Positions 1 to 8,669 of a stretch of DNA of 64,000 nucleotides are shown here, piece after piece; the first letter of the stretch is position 1; every line of letters starts with the position of its first letter. The stretch lies in NCBI GenBank assembly GCA_002212985.1, contig NBMY01000072.1, forward strand, positions 1 to 64,000. Direction: 5' to 3'. Both the position numbers and the translations under genes were made by a program. Source of the stretch: Sphingobacteriales bacterium TSM_CSS. Its GTDB lineage: Bacteria > Bacteroidota > Bacteroidia > Chitinophagales > UBA2359. The notes under the pieces are model-generated. The model ran no database searches, was not told the origin of the DNA, and saw only the letters and a list, made by a program, of their open reading frames with translations.

Positions 1-54
1 GCAATTTAACTCGCTGATTATCAGTAGTTTGTGAAATTAAACTGTCAAACTCAG
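1..54. other. Unrelated sequence replacing the 3' part of the P-type ATPase gene
   Basis: The ATPase frame is homologous to its family down to about position 55 and then continues into unrelated sequence with stops in the two shorter frames. The patch contains the odd-length palindrome CTGATTATCAG at about 14-24. An insertion sequence end or a deletion junction would both look like this. Only 54 bases are visible, no transposase is in view, and a target duplication cannot be checked. Confidence 0.3.
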
Positions 55-1866
55 GTCTAAAGATATACCCACATCGGCGGCTTTAAGGGCAGTGGCGTCG
101 TTTATGCCATCGCCCATATAGGCTACCACTTTACCACCCTTTTGCAGCGCCCGCACCAATTGCTCTTTTTGCGAAGGCTCAATTTCGGCAAAAATATCGG
201 TTTGGGCGGCTATGGTTACCAAAGCTTCGGCGCTCATTTTGCTCAACTCGCTGCCGGTAACTACTTTTGGGGTTTCAATACCTAATTGCCGGGCTACGGT
301 AGCAGCTACCAAATGGTTATCGCCGGTAATAATTTTAAGGGCAATGCCCAGTTCTTTCAATTGGGCGGTGGTTTGGGTAATGCCTTCCTTGGGCGGGTCG
401 TACAGCACAATAAAGCCCAAAAAAATCATGCTGTGTTCATCGGTTTTATCAATAACCGGGTCGCCGGTAATATCGCGGTAGCAAACGCCAATGGTACGGT
501 AGCCTTGCGTGCTGTATTGCAAAAACAGGGCATCAATTCGGGCTTTGGCGGCTTCAATGGGTATTATTTGCCCGTTATCTTCTTCGGCAAAGGTGCATAT
601 TTCCAGAATATTGTCAACCGCGCCTTTGGTTATCATGGTATGCAGGCCGTTGTTTTCCACCACTATGCTCAGCCGTTTGCGAATAAAATCGTAGGGTACT
701 TCGTCAAACTTGGTATAACCGTTTAAAGCGCCGGCGGGTGTTGCTTGCCTTATGGCTTCGTCGAGCGGGTTTACAAAGCCGCTTTCAAATGCCGCGTTCA
801 GGGCGGCAAATTGCATTACTTTCGGGTTGTTGTTTCCCGAAATATCGGTGGTATTGTTTATTTTAACTATCCCTTCGGTAAGTGTACCGGTTTTATCCGA
901 GCAAAAAACATCTACCGCACCCAAGTTTTGGATGCCGGCTAATTTTTTTACAATTACCTTTTCTTTTGCCATGCGCTGCGCCCCGGCCGACAGGGTTATG
1001 GTTATAATAGCGGGCAACAATTCGGGAGCAAGCCCTACGGCCAATGCCAGGGCAAACAACACCGATTCGGCAAAAGGCTCGCGTTGGAGCAGATTCAGAA
1101 TTAAAATTCCGAAGGATAAGATAAGCGTAACCTGCATGAGCAAATACCCGAAACGCCTGATACCTTTTTCGAAAGCTGTTTCGTGCGGGTTTTTCTGCAA
1201 AGATTCCGATATTTTACCAAACTCGGTGTTGGGTTGTATCAGTACAGCAACGGCAACGGCCTCGCCGCTTATAACACTCGACCCCTGAAACAGCGTATTT
1301 TTGCGCCTATTTATGGGGGTATTGGCAGGTAAAATACCCGGCTCTTTCTCTACCGGAAACGACTCGCCGGTGAGCGAGGCCTCGTTTACGTGCAGGTCTT
1401 TCTGGCTAATGAGCAGGCAATCTGCCGGCACCATATCGCCTGCCGACAGCAGCACCACATCGCCCGGCACCACTTCCGGCAGCAATACCTGTTGTTCTTG
1501 CCCGTTGCGGAGTACCCTTGCTTTAACCTTTACCATTTCCTGCAATTTTTCAACGGCGCGGCCGGCGCTAAACTCCTGCCAGAAACTAAATACACCGCTA
1601 AAAAACAAGATACCCAGTATAACCATTGCATCGCTCCAATCTTGGAGCCATGCCGATAACACCACCCCAAAAGCCAGCAACAACACCAACGGGTTTGAAA
1701 ACTGCCCCAGAAACAGTTTTACCGTTTGCAGCCACCGGCGTTGTTGTTTTCGGTTTTTGGCATTTTGCAGGTAGCGGTTTTCTGCTTCGGCAACAGTTAG
1801 CCCGCCGGCGCCGGTTTGTAACCGGTTCAGCACTTCGGGTACAGGGTAACTCCAAAAGTTGTTCAT
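37..1866 (-). pseudogene. mgtA: MgtA-like Mg2+-type P-type ATPase, 3'-truncated
   Basis: This is the N-terminal two thirds of a P-type cation ATPase of the magnesium-translocating (MgtA/P3B) group, an inner-membrane pump. The 609 residues hold the cation ATPase N-terminal region, the first two transmembrane hairpins (about 52-100 and 240-290), the actuator TGES at 166-169, the phosphorylation site DKTGTLT with Asp324, and the hinge GDGIND at 585-590. Family members run to roughly 850-900 residues with six more membrane helices after the hinge. Here homology stops at about Asp604, followed by five unrelated residues and a stop. Loss of helices 5-10 should abolish transport, so I call it a broken gene. 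The start at 1866 gives a normal family N-terminus. It lies 46 bases downstream of the esterase on the same strand, so the two may once have been co-transcribed. MgtA versus another P3-type pump is not certain. Confidence 0.8.
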
Positions 1867-1912
1867 GGAAATTTTAAGAGAGGTAAATGACGTTTACCAT
1901 GCTGCGCCGGTA

Positions 1913-3013
1913 TTAATACCCTGTTTGAACCAGATTAACCAACCCCGCAACGCCGTTGTTCCACTGTACTTCAATTTGCGGGGTGCCCTGCCCCGAAATA
2001 ATTACCCCACCCGTTACCGACCACGTGTAGGCGCTGTTGGGTGTAGGAATGGCGGCTTGGTAAAGGTAGGTTCCGCTGGCGCAAACGGTTACATTGCCGC
2101 TAATTTGGGGCTGCCACGCATTGCAGTTAACACACCTGAAATTGGAGAAAAAATTCCAGATTTCCTGGCTGGCGCTTATATCCTGGTTAATGTTGCCCAA
2201 GCCGCCCAATGCTGCGCCTGTGCCCGGCCACTGATGCCCCCCGCTGTTTACCTTTAACAGTTCTACGCGGGTTTGGTCTGTGCAGGGCTGGTAGGTAAAC
2301 CGCTGTACGGTGCTGCCATCGGAAGTGTTAACATCGGGTAAATTGGTAACCGTTGCGGTGTTGGGACAACCGTTGTTGTTTGCCCAAAAATTTATCACAT
2401 CATTTACCGATTTACTTCCCAACCCGCCATTGTAAAACACCACCAAATCGGAGGTGCCGTGTATTTGCAATACCGGTATATGTTTCCATGGGGTGCAATT
2501 GTTGTAGGCTGCATCGCTCATGGTGCCGCTTACCGAGGCTATGGCAGCTAAGCAAATGTTCGACTCGCAGGCCAGCCGGTGGCTCATATACCCGCCGGCA
2601 GAAAAACCGCAACTGTAAACCCTGGTGGTATCTATGTTGTAGAGGTTGCGCATTTCGTGAACCAATTGGGTTAAAAACCCGATATCGTTGGCCGTAGAAC
2701 CACCCGGAAACCCCGAATTGGTGTTCCATGCGTTGCCCACCCCGTTGGGATATACGGCAACAAAATGGTTGGCATTGGCAATGGCGTTAAAGTTGCTTAC
2801 ATCCATGATATTTTGCGCCGTTTGTGTAAAACCATGCAACACCATTACCAGCGGCAATTGCTCTTGCGCGCTGAAACCGGTTGGGGTGTAAACAATATAA
2901 TTGCGCGTTTGCCCGTCAAACAACAGCGTAGCGTTGGTTTGAGCCTGTGTAGTAAAAGACCATAACAAGATGATAAGGCAAAAACAAGTTTTTTTAGCTG
3001 CAGAAATAACCAT
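1913..3013 (-). CDS. Secreted PHB-depolymerase/feruloyl-esterase-type hydrolase with PKD-like tail
   Basis: A secreted alpha/beta hydrolase of the polyhydroxybutyrate depolymerase/LpqC esterase family, likely cleaving an ester polymer or plant-derived ester outside the cell. I start at 3013 because this Met opens a clean signal peptide (hydrophobic core, TTQAQ cleavage region); a 30-residue in-frame extension to 3103 crosses the likely promoter. In the 366-residue form the oxyanion-hole HG is at 60-61, the nucleophile Ser138 in GFSAG, the acid Asp189 in HGTSD and the base His260 in GGHQW. Residues about 300-366 form a PKD-like beta domain (WSVTGG, then GQGTP) common in Bacteroidota secreted enzymes. 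The protein ends inside or just after that domain, with no type IX C-terminal sorting domain, so its tail may be shortened. Substrate is unknown. Confidence 0.8.
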   Translation of the reverse strand: MVISAAKKTCFCLIILLWSFTTQAQTNATLLFDGQTRNYIVYTPTGFSAQEQLPLVMVLHGFTQTAQNIMDVSNFNAIANANHFVAVYPNGVGNAWNTNSGFPGGSTANDIGFLTQLVHEMRNLYNIDTTRVYSCGFSAGGYMSHRLACESNICLAAIASVSGTMSDAAYNNCTPWKHIPVLQIHGTSDLVVFYNGGLGSKSVNDVINFWANNNGCPNTATVTNLPDVNTSDGSTVQRFTYQPCTDQTRVELLKVNSGGHQWPGTGAALGGLGNINQDISASQEIWNFFSNFRCVNCNAWQPQISGNVTVCASGTYLYQAAIPTPNSAYTWSVTGGVIISGQGTPQIEVQWNNGVAGLVNLVQTGY

Positions 3014-3054
3014 GGTAATTTCTTTTTTATGCTCCAAAGGTAAGCAATAAATAC

Positions 3055-3062
3055 CAAATATA
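3055..3062 (-). promoter_or_regulatory. Promoter -7 element of the secreted esterase
   Basis: Reverse strand reads TATATTTG, a perfect TAnnTTTG. Transcription would begin near 3051, about 37 nt before the chosen start. A second match, TACCTTTG, lies at 3035-3042 and could be used instead. Confidence 0.4.
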
Positions 3063-3140
3063 AATACCTGCCCGGCAACGGCAACAACAAAAGCGGCACG
3101 CAAATTTGCATAAAAGGAATTATAGGAACCGGAATTTTGT

Positions 3141-3148
3141 TACTTTTG
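3141..3148 (+). promoter_or_regulatory. Promoter -7 element of trpS
   Basis: TACTTTTG fits TAnnTTTG exactly and ends four bases before the trpS ATG, which places the transcription start at or one base before the start codon. No convincing TTG is at the usual upstream spacing. Confidence 0.5.
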
Positions 3149-3152
3149 CACT

Positions 3153-4172
3153 ATGGAAACAGTTGTTAGCGGAATACGCCCCACAGGCATGGTGCATTTG
3201 GGCAATTATTTTGGCGCCATTAAGAATTTTGTGCTCATGCAACAAGATTCGCGGTATCAATCGTACTTTTTTATTGCCGATTACCACTCGCTCACCACAC
3301 ATACCGAAGCAAAAGAGTTGCAGCAAAACGTAAAGGCTGCGCTGGCCATATACCTTGGCTGCGGGCTTGACCCCGAAAAATCTACCATTTACATACAAAG
3401 CCACCTGCCCCAAATACCCGAATTGTACCTGCTCTTTAACATGCTTGCTTATAAGGGCGAACTGGAAAAAGTGCCCACTTTTAAAGAAAAAGTAAGGGCA
3501 CAGGAGCAAACGGGTAAAAGCATTAACGCCGGGCTGCTTACCTACCCGGTGCTCATGGCGGTAGATATTATTATACACCGTGCCCACAAAGTGCCGGTTG
3601 GCAAAGACCAGGAACCGCACCTTGAAATGGCGCGCAATTTTGTAAACCGCTTTAATTACCTGTTTGCCAACGGCGAGGCTTATTTTCCGGAACCGTTTGC
3701 TTTTAACTACGGCGCCGAATTGGTAAAAGTGCCCAGTCTTGACGGTACGGGCAAAATGTCAAAATCGGCCGAAAACCCTCTTAGCGCCATTTACCTGTTG
3801 GACGAAGATGAGGTAATTCGGAAAAAAATTATGAAAGCCGTTTCCGATTCGGGACCCACCGAACCCAATCAGCAAAAACCCGAAGTGATAGAAAACCTGT
3901 TCGACCTGCTTCGGCTGGCCTCTGCCCCCGATACGGTAAACTACTTTGAGGAACAGTACAACAACTGCAACATACGCTACGGCGACCTTAAAAAACAGTT
4001 GGCACAGGATATGATAACATTGGTGAAACCAATTCGCGAGCGCATTAACGAAATAAAACACAACGAGGCTTTTATTAAAAAAACTGCCGAATATGGCGCC
4101 GAAAAAGCACGCCAAAGTGCAGCCGAAACCCTTAAAGGCGCTAAAGAACTGGTAGGTTTGCAGTATTTTTAA
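3153..4172 (+). CDS. trpS: Tryptophanyl-tRNA synthetase
   Basis: Class I aminoacyl-tRNA synthetase charging tRNA-Trp in the cytoplasm. The 339-residue length is normal for bacterial TrpS. The HIGH-type signature is PTGMVHLGN at about 10-18 and the KMSKS loop is intact at 201-205. The Rossmann catalytic core is followed by the helical anticodon-binding region (about 230-339). The ATG at 3153 gives the usual family start, METVVSGIRPTG. The promoter match ends only four bases upstream, and there is no room for a ribosome-binding site, so the mRNA is probably leaderless. It precedes the deoxynucleoside kinase by 53 bases and may be co-transcribed with it. Confidence 0.97.
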   Translation: METVVSGIRPTGMVHLGNYFGAIKNFVLMQQDSRYQSYFFIADYHSLTTHTEAKELQQNVKAALAIYLGCGLDPEKSTIYIQSHLPQIPELYLLFNMLAYKGELEKVPTFKEKVRAQEQTGKSINAGLLTYPVLMAVDIIIHRAHKVPVGKDQEPHLEMARNFVNRFNYLFANGEAYFPEPFAFNYGAELVKVPSLDGTGKMSKSAENPLSAIYLLDEDEVIRKKIMKAVSDSGPTEPNQQKPEVIENLFDLLRLASAPDTVNYFEEQYNNCNIRYGDLKKQLAQDMITLVKPIRERINEIKHNEAFIKKTAEYGAEKARQSAAETLKGAKELVGLQYF

Positions 4173-4225
4173 CCACTACCCAAAGCAACAAAACCAACTT
4201 GAAAACCAATTAACATCTGAACGGC

Positions 4226-4861
4226 ATGTCTAAAAAACCGGGTGTAAAACATATTGCAGTAGCAGGCAACATTGGGGCGGGTAAAACCACCCTTGCCGAA
4301 AAACTGAGCCACCACTTTGAATGGAAAATCTTTTACGAAGATGTAGATCACAACCCCTACCTCGAAGATTTTTATGAAGATATGCGGCGCTGGTCTTTTA
4401 ACCTGCAAATTTATTTCCTGAATAGCCGCTTTAATCAGGTAAGAGCCATACAAGAGGGCAATTTTACCGTAATTCAGGATCGTACCATTTACGAGGATGC
4501 CTATATTTTTGCGCCCAATCTGTATGAAATGCAACTGATGTCGGAGCGCGATTTTCAGAACTACATTACCTTGTTCAGAACCATGAGCGCCACTTTTGGC
4601 GCCCCCGATTTGTTAATTTACCTCCGCGCTTCCATAGATACGCTTCTAAAGCAAATAAACAAACGCGGCCGCGAATTTGAAACCAACATACGCATTGATT
4701 ACTTAGAACGGCTGAACAGCTACTACGAAAACTGGATTAGCAACTACAAAGCCGGACCGCTACTTATTATAAACGTTGACGAAATAAACTACGCCGATGA
4801 AGAAGCAGGACTGAGGAAGGTGATAGAGAAGGTATCGGAAAAGCTGAAGGAATTAGAATAA
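4226..4861 (+). CDS. Deoxynucleoside kinase (dAK/dGK type)
   Basis: Phosphorylates deoxynucleosides to 5'-monophosphates in the salvage pathway. The 211-residue protein begins with a P-loop, GNIGAGKTT at about 14-22. A DRT-type motif (QDRTIYED) follows near residue 90, and the pattern RAIQEG and the later RGREFE are typical of the deoxyadenosine/deoxyguanosine kinase family. The lid region with several Arg residues lies around 145-160. Which deoxynucleoside is preferred cannot be read from the sequence. It follows trpS on the same strand. Confidence 0.9.
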   Translation: MSKKPGVKHIAVAGNIGAGKTTLAEKLSHHFEWKIFYEDVDHNPYLEDFYEDMRRWSFNLQIYFLNSRFNQVRAIQEGNFTVIQDRTIYEDAYIFAPNLYEMQLMSERDFQNYITLFRTMSATFGAPDLLIYLRASIDTLLKQINKRGREFETNIRIDYLERLNSYYENWISNYKAGPLLIINVDEINYADEEAGLRKVIEKVSEKLKELE

Positions 4862-4926
4862 CCCGACACCAAGCTAGAACGGCAACCCCTGTTACCCTGT
4901 TTTTTTAGCTTTTCGAAACTTTTTAC

Positions 4927-4955
4927 TTGCAATTTTGATTTATTTAGTAAATTTG
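4927..4955 (+). promoter_or_regulatory. Promoter of tRNA-His
   Basis: TTG at 4927-4929, an 18-nt spacer and TAAATTTG at 4948-4955 match the Bacteroidota housekeeping promoter. Transcription would begin near 4959, about 12 nt before the mature tRNA. Confidence 0.6.
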
Positions 4956-4970
4956 CACCTGCATTTATAT

Positions 4971-5045
4971 GGTACTCATAGCTCAGTAGGTTAGAGCATC
5001 AGATTGTGGTTCTGAGGGTCGTGGGTTCGAATCCCATTGGGTACC
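4971..5045 (+). tRNA. tRNA-His (GTG)
   Basis: Full cloverleaf with anticodon GTG in the loop TTGTGGT (anticodon stem CAGA/TCTG), D-arm AGCTCAG...GAGC and T-arm GTGGG TTCGAAT CCCAT. The extra 5' G at 4971 pairs with C73 at 5045, the identity element of tRNA-His. The acceptor stem has one G-T wobble. CCA is not fully encoded: the three bases after C73 are CAC. Confidence 0.96.
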
Positions 5046-5051
5046 CACAAT

Positions 5052-5091
5052 AAAACCCGCCAAACTTTTACTAAAAAGTTGGCGGGTTTTT
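5052..5091. terminator. Bidirectional terminator after tRNA-His
   Basis: AAAACCCGCC pairs with GGCGGGTTTT at the outer ends, and the inner arms also pair (CAAACTTTT with AAAAAGTTG, one bulge) around a short loop. T-runs on both sides allow termination of the tRNA gene and of the exchanger genes on the other strand. Confidence 0.8.
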
Positions 5092-5112
5092 CTGTTATAA
5101 AAATGCACCTAA

Positions 5113-6072
5113 TCAGGCATTTGTAATCAGGTAAACGGTATAGCCCACAAATACCAGCAACAAAGCGGCTGCCTGCCAACGGTCTAAGATATGTCGCCGG
5201 CCAATAAACATAGTACCAAACAGCAGCACATTGCCAACAAGAAACAGCAGGCAATCGGTATTAAAAGCTGTATGGTACTCAATAGGGTGAATAAATGCAC
5301 TAAGTCCCAAAACAAAAAACAGGTTAAAAATATTAGATCCCACTACATTGCCCACGGCAATATCGCTGCGTTTTTTGCTTGCAGCCACCGCCGAAGTAAC
5401 CAATTCGGGTAAAGAGGTGCCCGCCGCTACAATGGTTAGCCCGATGAGTTTTTGACTAAGTTGCAGTTGGGTAGCAATTTGTACGGCACTATCTACCACA
5501 ATTTTACCACCCAAAACCAGCACTATTAACCCTGCGATGGTTAAAAGAACCGATTTTTTTTTGCCCAGCAGTTCAATTTCTTCATTGGCAGTAACATTGT
5601 CGGTTTTGGTGCTCAGGTAGGCGTAATACAAAAATGCCATAAAAAACATCAGCAACATTACTCCGTCTGTGCGGTCTATGCGGTTTGGGGTGCTTTGGTT
5701 AACAAATACATCATTGGCAATCAGCAGCAGTACCAATCCCGATAAAAAGGAATAGGGGATTTCGCGCCAAACCGTATTGCGCTTTACCGAAAGCGGGTAA
5801 ATAATGCCGGCAACACCCAAAATGACATAGGTGTTAAAATTGTTGCTGCCTATAATGTTGCCTAAAGCTATATCATTGGCTCCCTTAAGCGAAGCCAGCA
5901 CATTTACCACCATTTCGGGGGTAGAAGTGCCAAACGCAACAATGGTTAGCCCTATTACCAGCTCCGGAATGTTATACCTTTTAGCCAGTGAAGCAGCGCC
6001 GCTAACCAGCCAGTTGGCGCCTTTAATGAGCATACCAAACCCGGCAATCAATAAAACAATGCTTATGAACAT
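5113..6072 (-). CDS. K+-dependent Na+/Ca2+ exchanger family protein (YrbG/CaCA)
   Basis: Inner-membrane cation/Ca2+ antiporter of the CaCA superfamily, exchanging Ca2+ against Na+ or H+. The 319 residues carry about ten transmembrane helices in two inverted halves. The alpha-repeat motifs are visible in each half: GLTIVAFGTSTPE at about 41-53 and GLTIVAAGTSLPEL at about 210-223, with GNVVGSNIFN following the second. The acidic residues of both repeats, which bind Ca2+, are present. It is the downstream member of a tandem paralogous pair and ends at the bidirectional terminator behind tRNA-His. Coupling ion is inferred from the family only. Confidence 0.88.
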   Translation of the reverse strand: MFISIVLLIAGFGMLIKGANWLVSGAASLAKRYNIPELVIGLTIVAFGTSTPEMVVNVLASLKGANDIALGNIIGSNNFNTYVILGVAGIIYPLSVKRNTVWREIPYSFLSGLVLLLIANDVFVNQSTPNRIDRTDGVMLLMFFMAFLYYAYLSTKTDNVTANEEIELLGKKKSVLLTIAGLIVLVLGGKIVVDSAVQIATQLQLSQKLIGLTIVAAGTSLPELVTSAVAASKKRSDIAVGNVVGSNIFNLFFVLGLSAFIHPIEYHTAFNTDCLLFLVGNVLLFGTMFIGRRHILDRWQAAALLLVFVGYTVYLITNA

Positions 6073-6159
6073 GGGTAAAAGTTATAGCTGTAAAAGGGCA
6101 TTTTAGTGAGCAAGGGAAATGCAGGTGCAAAAATGCAAAAAAAAGCCACCTTTCACTCT

Positions 6160-7125
6160 TTAAACGGCTTCAAAAATGAGATAGCACGTGTAACCTAAGA
6201 ACACCAGCAGTAAAACCACAGCTTCCAATCTTCCCAAAATATGGCGCTTGCCCACAAACATAACCCCAAAGAGGAGTATGGTACCAACAATTAGCAACAG
6301 GCAATCGGTGTTAAAAGATAAATTATAATTAATAGGCTTAATAACAGCACTCAGCCCCAGGATGAAAAAAACATTGAAAATATTGGAGCCAACCACGTTT
6401 CCCACGGCAATATCGCTGCGTTTTTTCATGGCAGCCACTGCCGAAGTTGCCAATTCGGGTAAAGAGGTACCGGCGGCTACAATGGTTAGCCCTATGAGTT
6501 TTTCGCTTACTTGCAAGGTGCGGGCAATGTCAATGGCGTTATCAACCACCAATTTACCGCCAGCCACCAATAAGGCCAATCCGGCAAGGGTAAACCCGGC
6601 CGATTTTAATCCGCTCATTACCTTTATTTCTTCGTTGTCTTCGGGTGCATCATCGGTTTTGGTACTCAGGTAGGCATAATACAAAAAGGCAGCAAAAAAG
6701 AGCAGCAGCATAATGCCATCGGTTCGGTCTATGCGGTTGCCGGCAGTTCCGTCAACAAACACATCATTGGCTACCAGCAGCACAATAAGCGCCGCCAGCA
6801 AAGAGTAGGGAATTTCGCGCCACACTGTGTTTCGCTTTACCGAAAGGGGGTAAATAATGCCGGCAATACCCAATATAAAAAACAGGTTAAAGTTATTGCT
6901 TCCAATGATGTTCCCTAAGGCTATATCGTTTGAACCTTTAAAGGAAGCCAGCACGTTTACCACCAGTTCGGGGGTGGAGGTGCCAAAGGCAACAATCGTA
7001 AGCCCGATAACCAGTTCGGGAATGTTGTATCTTTTTGCTATAGAGGCTGCGCCGCTAACCAGCCAATCGGCGCCTTTAATGAGCAAAACAAATCCAATGG
7101 CCAGTAAAACAAGGTTTAAAATCAT
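6160..7125 (-). CDS. K+-dependent Na+/Ca2+ exchanger family protein, tandem paralogue
   Basis: Second CaCA-family antiporter, 321 residues, collinear with and very similar to its downstream neighbour. It has the same two alpha repeats (GLTIVAFGTSTPELV and GLTIVAAGTSLPELA) and the same GNVVGSNIFN motif. The middle cytoplasmic loop differs most: here it is acidic (DDAPEDNEEIKV), in the other copy shorter. The 87-base gap suggests a single transcript. The pair reflects an old tandem duplication, since many third positions and the loop have diverged. It lies downstream of the malic enzyme, separated by a terminator. Confidence 0.88.
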   Translation of the reverse strand: MILNLVLLAIGFVLLIKGADWLVSGAASIAKRYNIPELVIGLTIVAFGTSTPELVVNVLASFKGSNDIALGNIIGSNNFNLFFILGIAGIIYPLSVKRNTVWREIPYSLLAALIVLLVANDVFVDGTAGNRIDRTDGIMLLLFFAAFLYYAYLSTKTDDAPEDNEEIKVMSGLKSAGFTLAGLALLVAGGKLVVDNAIDIARTLQVSEKLIGLTIVAAGTSLPELATSAVAAMKKRSDIAVGNVVGSNIFNVFFILGLSAVIKPINYNLSFNTDCLLLIVGTILLFGVMFVGKRHILGRLEAVVLLLVFLGYTCYLIFEAV

Positions 7126-7165
7126 GTTTTTTGTTGGTTGAATAAATGGTTAAATTAAAATAACA

Positions 7166-7199
7166 TGCCGCCTTTGCCGAGTAAGCAGCAAAGGCGGCA
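7166..7199 (-). terminator. Terminator behind the malic enzyme gene
   Basis: A perfect 12-bp stem, TGCCGCCTTTGC with GCAAAGGCGGCA, around a 10-nt loop. On the minus strand it is followed by TGTTATTTTAATTT, a moderately T-rich stretch, so it can end the malic enzyme transcript before the exchangers. Confidence 0.6.
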
Positions 7200-7258
7200 C
7201 AAATATACAGACACATGTTTTCATAAACCACAGTTACTAAACGGCAATCCTTATTTGC

Positions 7259-8449
7259 TTACCATACTACCACCGGTTCTTCATTGGCAGCCATTTCAAC
7301 AGCCTGAGTTACCGCTGCAACCACCCGCTCATCTAACACCGAGGGTATTACCTGCTGTGCTGTGGGGTTACTTACGCAGCCGGCAATGGCATAGGCAGCG
7401 GCCAGTTTCATGTGGGCGGTAATGGTTTTTGCCCGGGCGTTGAGCGCCCCCCTGAAAATACCCGGAAATCCCAAAACATTGTTAATCTGGTTCGGGAAAT
7501 CGCTGCGGCCGGTTCCTACAATGGCGGCTCCGCCGGCAAAGGCGTCATCGGGCATAATTTCGGGGGTGGGGTTGGCAAGGGCAAAAACAACGGCATTGTC
7601 GGCCATCAGGCGTATATCGGCGGGGGTTAAAAGATTACCTACGCTTACGCCAATAAACACATCGGCATTGTGCAGGGCATCTTGCAAAGAACCGGTTTCG
7701 TTATAAGGGTTGGTATAGCGCAACACTTCCTGTTTAATGCCGTTTAAGTCGGTTCGGCCGCGGTGTATAATTCCTTTGGTGTCGGCCATCAGTACGCTTT
7801 TAACCGGTATGCAGGCTTCGTTATTGTTGCTTACACAGCGCAACAGGCGTGCAATGGCCACGCCGGCAGCCCCCGAACCGTTGATAACCACTTTCAGGTC
7901 TTCGAGGTTTTTGCCCAGCACCTTGCATGAATTGATTAAACCTGCTAAGGCTACCACGGCAGTTCCGTGCTGGTCGTCGTGAAAAACCGGAATGCCTATG
8001 TCTTGCAAACGCGCTTCAATTTCAAAACAGCGCGGCGCCGATATGTCTTCAAGGTTAATGCCTCCAAAAACGGGCGCAATGTTTTTTACCGTCTGCACTA
8101 TTTCATCGGTATCTTGCGTATTAAGGCAAATAGGAAACGCATCTATGCCGGCAAACTTTTTAAACAACATGGCTTTGCCTTCCATGACCGGTATGGCGGC
8201 CAGCGCACCAATATTGCCCAAACCCAATACGGCAGAACCATCGGAAACAACGGCTACGGTGTTGTTTTTTATGGTGTATTTCCACACTTCATCGGGGTTG
8301 GCAGCAATTTGCAGGCAAGGTTCGGCAACGCCGGGCGAATACAGGAGTGATAAATCGCGGGTGGTTTCAATATCCATTTTAGGGATTACGCTTATTTTAC
8401 CACCCAGTTTTTGGTGCAAGAGGAGAGATTCCCGATTAATTTTTTCCAT
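7259..8449 (-). CDS. Malic enzyme (oxaloacetate-decarboxylating malate dehydrogenase), short form
   Basis: Converts malate to pyruvate and CO2 with reduction of NAD(P)+, linking the TCA cycle to pyruvate. The 396-residue length is the short bacterial form without the phosphotransacetylase-like C-terminal domain. Visible motifs are YSPGVAEPC near 37-45, VLGLGNIG near 75, the metal-site segment INLEDISAPRCFEIE near 131-145, FHDDQHGTA near 155 and the dinucleotide-binding VINGSGAAGVA near 188. The cofactor preference is not clear. The ATG at 8449 gives the family-typical N-terminus. A terminator separates it from the two exchangers downstream. Confidence 0.93.
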   Translation of the reverse strand: MEKINRESLLLHQKLGGKISVIPKMDIETTRDLSLLYSPGVAEPCLQIAANPDEVWKYTIKNNTVAVVSDGSAVLGLGNIGALAAIPVMEGKAMLFKKFAGIDAFPICLNTQDTDEIVQTVKNIAPVFGGINLEDISAPRCFEIEARLQDIGIPVFHDDQHGTAVVALAGLINSCKVLGKNLEDLKVVINGSGAAGVAIARLLRCVSNNNEACIPVKSVLMADTKGIIHRGRTDLNGIKQEVLRYTNPYNETGSLQDALHNADVFIGVSVGNLLTPADIRLMADNAVVFALANPTPEIMPDDAFAGGAAIVGTGRSDFPNQINNVLGFPGIFRGALNARAKTITAHMKLAAAYAIAGCVSNPTAQQVIPSVLDERVVAAVTQAVEMAANEEPVVVW

Positions 8450-8669
8450 TTAGTTAATTTTTTTGCATGGTTACACCCTGTTCTGTATTCACTTAGCGGT
8501 ATAGGGCGGGCACAGGGTTGGTGTATTTGATTGGAGTTTGTACAAAAAATAAAAACGCTGAAAAGGCGGTTAAAGTTTTTCTTCACAGCGTAAAACCGTT
8601 AAAAAGCGCCTGCAAAAGCTATTGAACCGAAAAGCAAGGTGAATTGTTCTGAAAGGAAAAATGTAAAAC

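Noticed and set aside
5113-7125. Assembly duplication to explain the two exchangers
   Set aside because: The copies differ at many positions, especially in the central loop, and are followed by different sequence, so this is a real old duplication.
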